Source: Bilamarchaeum sp040758595
Lineage (GTDB): Archaea > Micrarchaeota > Micrarchaeia > Anstonellales > Bilamarchaeaceae
Reading direction: 5' to 3'
DNA: 64,000 bases
Assembly (NCBI GenBank): GCA_040758595.1
Contig: JBFLVJ010000008.1
Span: 11,029 to 75,028, forward strand
This document shows positions 58,573 to 64,000 of the stretch, piece after piece (the first letter of the stretch is position 1; the number at the start of each line of letters is the position of its first letter). The notes beneath the pieces are model-generated. The model did not search any database. It was not told where the DNA came from and saw only the letters and a program-made list of their open reading frames with translations. Position numbers and translations under genes: made by a program.

Positions 58573-59257
58573 GCCTCTCGTCCGGGGCTTTTAGGGCGCG
58601 TTCCTCCCTCGTTTTTTCCACGAACCTGTAATATCCATGGCGCATCTCTCCGGCCTCCCGTATGCGCTCTATGGCACTCCTGGCGGCTTCTCTCTGCGCC
58701 TTCAGGTATCCGCGTTTCTTTATCATCCCATATATCTCTATGACTTTGCCGACATCCTCTTTCTCTAGCGATTCCCTCTCCAGGAATCCGAGATGCACCT
58801 TGAACGCAGCGTTCCTGACCTCTTTCGGTGTTTCCTTCTGCGTAGCCAAAGCGTGCATGGCTTCTAGCAGTTTCCTTTCCGAATCAGGGTCCAGGTCCAG
58901 ATCGTCCAGGAGGCTCTTGACGGTCATGACCCCCCTCATCAGGTTGCGGAGATCGGCGAAGCGGCTCAGCACCGCCGGGAGGAACTTGATCTCGATGGCC
59001 ATGCTGCGCAGGTTCAGATACTTGACGTGCCTCACCTCATGGTCGCCTTTCTCGAGGCCCCTGCGGATGGCCTCCTGCATCCTGGACTTGGCATGCTCTA
59101 TGACCTCGGCGGATTGCGGCATCAGCTCTCCGTCGATGGCCAGGGCGATCCGTTGGTGGTCGCCCTCTTCGGTCCAGCGGTCGATGGTATCCAGTTGCCC
59201 GGCAGGGCTCTCGCTGAGGAAAATCTCGCCCGAAGTGGGTTCTCTTCCGGCTGTCAT
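58472..59257 (-). CDS. Helical protein, tandem paralogue A
   Basis: 261 residues, all helical. The segment EIYGMIKKRGYLKAQREAARSAIERIREAGE is almost the same in the next gene (EMYRIVRDEGHLKVQREAARDAIERIREAGE), and the start ESPAGQLDTIDRWTEEGDHQRIALAIDGELMP matches REQLEMIDAWTKGGEHQLIAEIVRGELKP. The last about 33 residues overlap the methyltransferase gene antisense and look unconstrained (HCQDQGPPVSGARSRSARRSP). No known family; HEAT/ARM-like helical pairs are likely. Confidence 0.72.
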   Translation of the reverse strand: MTAGREPTSGEIFLSESPAGQLDTIDRWTEEGDHQRIALAIDGELMPQSAEVIEHAKSRMQEAIRRGLEKGDHEVRHVKYLNLRSMAIEIKFLPAVLSRFADLRNLMRGVMTVKSLLDDLDLDPDSERKLLEAMHALATQKETPKEVRNAAFKVHLGFLERESLEKEDVGKVIEIYGMIKKRGYLKAQREAARSAIERIREAGEMRHGYYRFVEKTREERALKAPDERPISSIKPKGQASHCQDQGPPVSGARSRSARRSP

Positions 59258-59306
59258 GTGTTCATATGTCTGGAATTGTGCTTATAAATCGGCCGGATAA
59301 TCAAAA

Positions 59307-59999
59307 TCAGCGCCTGAGCTTGGCATTCGGGTGTTTTTCCGGAGGCTTGAGCGCCTTCATGAATTCGTCGTGCCTGAAGCGAGCTTCTCCTGCCTCTCTT
59401 ATCCGTTCTATCGCATCCCTGGCGGCCTCTCTCTGGACCTTGAGGTGCCCTTCATCCCTAACGATCCGGTACATCTCTATGATCTTTACCGCGTCCTGCC
59501 TGGAGAGTGCAGACGCCCCCATCGCACTGATGAACGCACGGAACGCCATGTTCCTTATATCCCTGGGTGCGCCTCTTTTTTTTGCGATCTCATGCAGATG
59601 CTCGAGGATGAGGGATTCGCCTTCTTCATCGAGCCGCCTGCAAGCCAAGAGCCTATCGGCCAGGTCGATGGCCTTTATCGCCGTCTCGCGCTCTGCGAGC
59701 CTGCTTCTGAGGGCGGGTATGAATTTCATCTCGATGGCCCTTGCGCCCAATAGGTCCGCTCTGCCTGCTTCATTCTCTATCCACGCCAGGGCGTTGAGGA
59801 TGGATTCCTGGATCTTCTTTTTAGCGTATTTTATGACTTTCTTGGAATCCGGCTTGAGTTCGCCCCGGACAATCTCTGCTATGAGCTGGTGCTCTCCTCC
59901 TTTGGTCCAGGCGTCTATCATCTCTAATTGCTCTCTGGCGCGGCTGGCCAGGAACCCCTCAGCCTCTGAAACCCTGAACTTCTGCTCTGATAGGTACAT
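59307..59999 (-). CDS. Helical protein, tandem paralogue B
   Basis: 230 residues from ATG 59999 (MYLSEQKFRVSEAEGF); 60017 is also possible. It aligns end to end with paralogue A and ends in a short basic tail (PPEKHPNAKLRR). A TATA-like TTTATAAATATT around 60038-60049 precedes it. Both paralogues lie head to tail just downstream of the 23S gene. Their function is unknown. Confidence 0.72.
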   Translation of the reverse strand: MYLSEQKFRVSEAEGFLASRAREQLEMIDAWTKGGEHQLIAEIVRGELKPDSKKVIKYAKKKIQESILNALAWIENEAGRADLLGARAIEMKFIPALRSRLAERETAIKAIDLADRLLACRRLDEEGESLILEHLHEIAKKRGAPRDIRNMAFRAFISAMGASALSRQDAVKIIEMYRIVRDEGHLKVQREAARDAIERIREAGEARFRHDEFMKALKPPEKHPNAKLRR

Positions 60000-60110
60000 G
60001 TCTGACTTCCGCGGCACACGTTCTCACGTATCTGTTTGTGTTTATAAATATTAGGACATGGCTGAAGCTAGCCTATGGAAACAGAGAAAAAGAGCATCAG
60101 CAGTGATGAG

Positions 60111-60143
60111 AGTGACGGCAAAGGGCACGGAGATAATCCTGGA
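60111..60143 (-). other. 23S rRNA processing stem, 3' strand
   Basis: AGTGACGGCAAAGG (60111-60124) and GGAGATAATC plus CTGGA (60129-60143), given on the plus strand, are exact inverted copies of segments at 63224-63237 and 63179-63194. Together they form a 29-bp interrupted helix that loops out the whole 23S gene. Archaeal pre-23S stems of this kind carry the bulge-helix-bulge cleaved by the splicing endonuclease. Confidence 0.8.
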
Positions 60144-60144
60144 G

Positions 60145-63079
60145 TGTCATATGTGTTAGACCTTTAGTAACCGCGGGCTGAACGACTCGGTTTCCCTTAT
60201 CGATTACACCCCGGTCCTATCAAACGGATCTGCTATCCGCGGTATTTGCTCCCTCGTCTTAAGAGCCGCTTCGACCTTAGATGCTTTCAGGTCTTATCGG
60301 CCTGGCGCGTGGCTGCCCGGCGATGCAATTCACAACCGGTCCACTAGAGGCGCCGGATCCCCGTTCCTCTCGTACTCAAGGATCCTTGCTTTCAAGGAGC
60401 AACACTCCCAGGAGATACTACCGTACTGTCTCGCGACGTACTGAACCCAGCTCATGTGGGACTTTAATGGATGAACAACCCAACCCTTGGCCGCTCCTAC
60501 ACGACCAGGATGTCCCAAGCCGACAGCGATGTACCAAACCGCGGGGTCGATGTGTACTCTCACCCGCGACGAGCCTGTTACCTCCAGGGTAGCTTGTCTG
60601 ACAGCTTGAATCCTCATCAAAGGGATTTCAAGGTTCGTTAACCCCGACTTTCGTCTCTGCATTCTACGCTTTTAAGAATACAGTCAGCCTTGCATTTGTG
60701 TTTAACCCTCTACTTCCGATTTCTGACCGGAATGAGCAAAGCATTGGGCGCCCTTGTTTCCTTATCGAGGGCGTACCGCCCCAGCCAAACTATCCACCTG
60801 ATGCTGTTCCCTTTCGAGTAAGCAATACAAAACATGCTAAGTGGTGTAACACTTTCGCCTATCCGTGCCCCGGAAGACACGGCGTAGCAGCTCCCACTTA
60901 CGCTTGGTAGCATGCTTCGTATCACAACATCAGGCTATAGTAAAGCTCCATGGAGTCTTCGTTTCCCTCTGGGAGATGCCGGCATCTTCACCGGCAAGTG
61001 AGTTCACCAGGTCCTAAGTAGGGACAGTGGGAGTGTCGTTACGTCATTCATGCAAGCCGCCAATTAAGCGGCGAGGTATTACGCTACCTTAAGAGGGTCA
61101 GAGTTACCCCCGCTCTTTACCAGCCCTTCTTCAGATTGGACTCCGCGTTCAGGTACTGGCAGTGGGCAGACGTCGACCATCATACTCAGCCTTTCGGCTC
61201 TGCGATGATCTGTGTTTTTGGTAAACAGTCGCACTCCCCTGGTTACTGAGACCACAACATTGCTCATGCTATGGCACCCCTTCTTCCTAAGTTACAGGGC
61301 TAACTTGCCGAGTTCCCTTACCTAGGTTGTCCTGACACACCTTAGCCTTCTAAGCTACGGCACCTGTACTGGTTCTTGGTACGATCATAGAGGATCGTTC
61401 CAGCATCCTTTTCATGGGCCCCGGGACTTGATCGGATTGCTCCTTAGGCCTTCGTCCGCTTCTCCTCACAATGAGACTCCGCGGAGTTACTTCCATCAGA
61501 CATCCGAAGATGCCCGACCTATCCCCAGGCGTCGGCTTACTGGCTTGCGTTGCCGCACCTACCTCTATGGGACCGGAATATTAACCGGTTTCCCTAATTT
61601 CGGATTTCAGGATTTACCATCATCCTTAGGATCGCCTAACCCTCAGCTGAAGAACGTGGCTGAGGAATCCTTGCCGTTTAAGGTGCCCGGAATTCTCATC
61701 CGGGTACGCTGCTACTGACATCATGATATTCATAACAGGCCGCTCCACACGACATCACTGCCGTGCTTCTAGGCAACCCGTTCGCCCCCTTACTCATGCG
61801 CTTTTGGCGCTGGTGAGGTATCGGAAGCTGGCTTAGCCCCGTGAATTTTCAGAATCTGCACTCTAGACCGGTCCGCTATTACGCGTTGTTTAGAGGATGG
61901 CTGCTTCTAAGCCTACCTCCCGGCTGTTTTCGAATGGAGACTCCTTCAAGTTACACTTAGCCAGCATTTAGGGCCCTTAACCCCACGTGCGGTCTATACC
62001 GAAAGGGACGTCAGACTTACTCCGGCGCCCCGACTGCCTCCTTCTACGCAGATATAGCATTCGGAGTTTGAGGAGATGGCGATCCCTTTCGGAACCACTC
62101 CACCTGATCAGTGCTCTACCGCTATATCATGCTCTGGAGACGCTGTCCTGAGAGACATTTCAGAGGGAACCCGCTATCGCCGTGTTCGACAGGACTATCA
62201 CCCCTACACCCAAGTCACCTAAGGGGAATATACCACCAATAGTTGCGGACCTCCATCAATCGTCAGATTGACTTCATCCTGCTCAGGCGTAGATCACTAC
62301 GGCTTCGGGTCTACACAGAGTGACTGAACGCGAATTACCACGTCGCACCTCACCCTTGCGGGCTGCGTGCACTCGCTTTCGCTTCGATTTTCATCTCGCC
62401 ACGCCATGTAACTCCATGACTCTTGCTTCGAGAAGAAAGACATGACACTGCTTAATCCTTGTCGCCTCCCAATTGGCATGAGCTCCATCGCCATACATCG
62501 GCGCCGTCGCTCATGTTGCCCAGGGAGCCTTCCAAGGACCTACGCTTTCATGCCATGCCATTCTGTAACCACATAATTTCAGGTTCTTTTCACACTGCTC
62601 CCGCAGTGCTTTTCAGCTTTCGCTCGCGCTACTTCTTCGCTATCGGTCTTGCGTCGCATATTTAGATTTGGAGGTTGATGCCCCCACCTTCATGCCCGTT
62701 ATCCAACGGACACTACTCTTCACGGTTCGTTCCTTCCGACTTCACCTACGAGGCTGTCACTCGCTATGGCGCCGCGTTCCAACGGACTTCGGTTCATAGA
62801 AAGGATACTCCCCACCACATCTGCCGCCATGTTACCATGGCGGAATTCGGTTTGATCTCACCGGCGTTCACTCGCTGTTACTGACCGGATCCCAATTGGT
62901 TTCTCTTCCACCCTCTACTAAGATGCTTCATTTCGAGGGGTTGCTGCGCATTACTGCGCTCAGCCATACCCACGGATCACAGACTGCGTGCGTCTACCCG
63001 TGGCGTTTCGCCGCTTGCCGCGTGGCCTTGCGGACACAAGCCAAGCCATCCACTATGTGGCGTGTAGCAACATATGACA
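60145..63079 (-). rRNA. rrl: 23S ribosomal RNA
   Basis: Read on the minus strand it begins near TGCTACACGCCACATAGTGG / ATGGCTTGGC (domain I start) and ends just past the sarcin-ricin loop, whose complement CCGTTCCTCTCGTACT lies at 60361-60376. Terminal helix 1 is TGTCATATGT (63070-63079) with ACATATGACA (60145-60154), 10 bp. Length about 2935 nt, normal, with no intron evident. The ORFs in this range are not genes. There is no 16S, 5S or tRNA on the upstream side within the window; it has its own promoter. Confidence 0.96.
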
Positions 63080-63480
63080 TTTGTTCACTTGCAAACCCTT
63101 TCGGGTTTGCGCGTAAACTTCTCAGTTTCTCTATCCGGCCTGATTTGCACGAAGCGCAAACCAGAAGATAGAGAATCTTCCAGAGATTATCTCCTGTGTG
63201 CATCCCATTTCTGGAATACACAACCTTTGCCGTCACTTCACACGCTTTTTTCCATAAAACCAGCCGAAGCCGATTATATGAATGCGATGGCGCGCTCTAA
63301 TCATCCCAAGAGTTTGCGGGATGGGATATGCTAAGCACATCCGGATAGAGCATGCCGGTTTCCCCGAAGCTTCGAGGAGACGCATGCCGTATGTCCGACG
63401 CCGAATCTCGGAATCGGAGCATTGTCGTTTCGTGGCCCTCAAGGAGCCATCTGACAAATAGGCTTCCTATATCTAGTTGA
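63080..63480 (-). other. 5' leader of pre-23S rRNA
   Basis: A 400-nt stretch without protein genes. It contains the 5' strands of the processing stem (63179-63194 and 63224-63237) and several small local hairpins such as GCGCAAACCC-GAAA-GGGTTTGC (63100-63118 region). Reading frames present are short and antisense or overlap structure. No tRNA fold was found here. Confidence 0.7.
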
Positions 63481-63486
63481 TAAGGG

Positions 63487-63494
63487 TTTATAAA
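63487..63494 (-). promoter_or_regulatory. rRNA promoter TATA box
   Basis: TTTATAAA; on the minus strand it reads GATACC-TTTATAAA-CCC. Transcription would begin about 25 nt below, near 63462, giving the 23S leader. This is the only strong box between the 23S gene and the divergent protease gene, so the 23S is probably transcribed independently of 16S. Confidence 0.6.
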
Positions 63495-63599
63495 GGTATC
63501 GCGGCGGAATAGTGGTTGGAGTTATATGTTCATGCACATCCTCCATCCCTTTAGCATAAATGGGCGGTTATTTAAACTAGGAATCTCAATGTTCTATGG

Positions 63600-63877
63600 A
63601 TGAGTATTCTAGCCGAGTATATTGATAAAAAATTAAGTGTCGCTGAATTAGAATCAGAACTACAGCGGCTTATCAAAGAGTACAATAGCTATCGTTCTAC
63701 CTATCTGTTTGTCTATGCGTCATCAAATATGAAACCAATCCCCAACGCATCTTTAGAACAAGATGATTATTACATAATCGCGGATATATTAAAAAATGAA
63801 ACAAAATCTAAACGTTTAGATTTCTACCTGGAAACCCCCGGTGGCAGCGGTGAAACAGCAGAAGATATTGTTAATAG
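63600..63877 (+). pseudogene. SDH_sah/SppA-like serine protease, 5' part, truncated
   Basis: The N-terminal about 90 residues match a ClpP/SppA-fold family (serine dehydrogenase proteinase type): ELQRLIKEYNSYRSTYLFVYASSN, YYIIADILKNETKSKRLDFYLETPGGSGETAEDIV. After GGSGETAEDIV, where the catalytic Ser region should follow, the sequence changes to NSQGHK and stops. The downstream DNA then reads on the minus strand, so the gene appears interrupted, probably by an insertion sequence. A TATTTAAAC box (about 63569-63577) gives a leaderless start. The segment is AT-rich compared with the core genes. Confidence 0.6.
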
Positions 63878-64000
63878 TCAGGGACATAAATAGGCGAACA
63901 TTTTAGGCATCACAAAACCCTTCTTCACAAAGTTGCGGATAGACTGTTGAACCGCATGGATATTGCGATAATACCTGTTCCACAGGGGCTTCTTGATTTC
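63878..64000 (-). CDS. Possible transposase C-terminus (runs off window)
   Basis: Forty residues in one open frame to the window edge: EIKKPLWNRYYRNIHAVQQS, then IRNFVKKGFVMPKMFAYLCP and a stop at 63878-63880. It begins right where the protease gene loses its reading. A basic helical end fits a transposase or similar element protein, but no family can be named from this length, and element ends could not be defined. Confidence 0.35.
   Translation of the reverse strand, partial: EIKKPLWNRYYRNIHAVQQSIRNFVKKGFVMPKMFAYLCP

Noticed and set aside
60281..63457. Several 60-110-codon frames on both strands within the 23S region and its leader
   Set aside because: They overlap the 23S rRNA or its leader, where the sequence is explained by rRNA and stems.
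63080..63480. Search for 16S rRNA or a spacer tRNA upstream of 23S
   Set aside because: No 16S-like or cloverleaf sequence is present. The segment is a leader with processing-stem strands, then a promoter and a divergent gene.

Overview
The window is archaeal chromosome. It carries a complete A/V-type ATP synthase operon, the S13-S4-S11-RpoD cluster with the zinc-ribbon/aEF-1beta pair, L15e with an RNase P p30-like subunit, Alba, Dph2, a PhoU-like regulator with an AbrB-type N-terminus, TATA boxes, many starts 22-30 nt below a TATA box (leaderless style) and GGTG/GGAG ribosome sites elsewhere. Bulk DNA is GC-rich. A 23S rRNA gene with its own promoter and no 16S beside it, a DUF2666-like protein, Cys-rich NosD-like surface proteins and many small uncharacterised proteins suggest a DPANN-type lineage (Micrarchaeota or Diapherotrites would fit). 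That placement is inference, not proof.

Layout. 1-6.3 kb: isoprenoid genes (UbiX/UbiD pair, isopentenyl phosphate kinase, mevalonate kinase) mixed with a FecR-domain protein and endonuclease III. 6.3-9.8 kb: tRNA-Thr with an unusual D-loop insertion, an unknown protein, two tiny paralogous zinc-ribbon proteins bracketing two paralogous secreted proteins. 9.9-18.2 kb: a GT39-like membrane glycosyltransferase and two about 1100-residue tandem beta-helix surface proteins. 18.3-21.7 kb: tRNA-Arg, translation/transcription cluster, tRNA-Leu. 21.65-24.27 kb: an AT-richer segment between the tRNA-Leu 3' end and a 13-bp copy of it, holding an unknown gene, a TrmB-type regulator with a 12-bp-arm operator, and a RelE-type toxin-antitoxin pair; it looks like a small integrated element. 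24.3-31 kb: orphan soluble histidine kinase, UppP, Dus, hydrolase, PurC, RNase P subunit, L15e. 31-39.5 kb: ATP synthase subunits H-I-K-E-C-F-A-B-D. 39.5-52.7 kb: unknown and HEAT-repeat proteins, SIMPL protein, class II HMG-CoA reductase, GlcNAc-1-P transferase, sugar nucleotidyltransferase, HExxH protein, DUF92 protein, Alba, Dph2, PhoU-like regulator. 52.7-60 kb: PEP synthase, two GIDE-domain proteins plus LemA, methyltransferase-like protein, two paralogous helical proteins. 60.1-63.5 kb: 23S rRNA (minus) with a long processing stem. 63.6-64 kb: a serine-protease-like gene cut short, probably by an insertion sequence running off the edge.

How genes work together. HMG-CoA reductase, mevalonate kinase, UbiD with UbiX, and isopentenyl phosphate kinase together match the archaeal mevalonate route through anhydromevalonate phosphate; only the AcnX-type dehydratase is not seen. 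The isoprenoid product would serve membrane lipids and the polyprenyl carriers used by the GlcNAc-1-P transferase, UppP and the GT39-like enzyme, which could glycosylate the sequon-rich surface proteins.

The least expected signal is a dispersed short repeat built from units like ACCCGGAAC/ACCCGAAAC. It recurs in intergenic gaps, inside a tRNA gene, between atpB and atpD with two perfect hairpins, and in frame inside at least two protein genes (uppP, rpl15e). No CRISPR array, prophage or complete insertion sequence was found.
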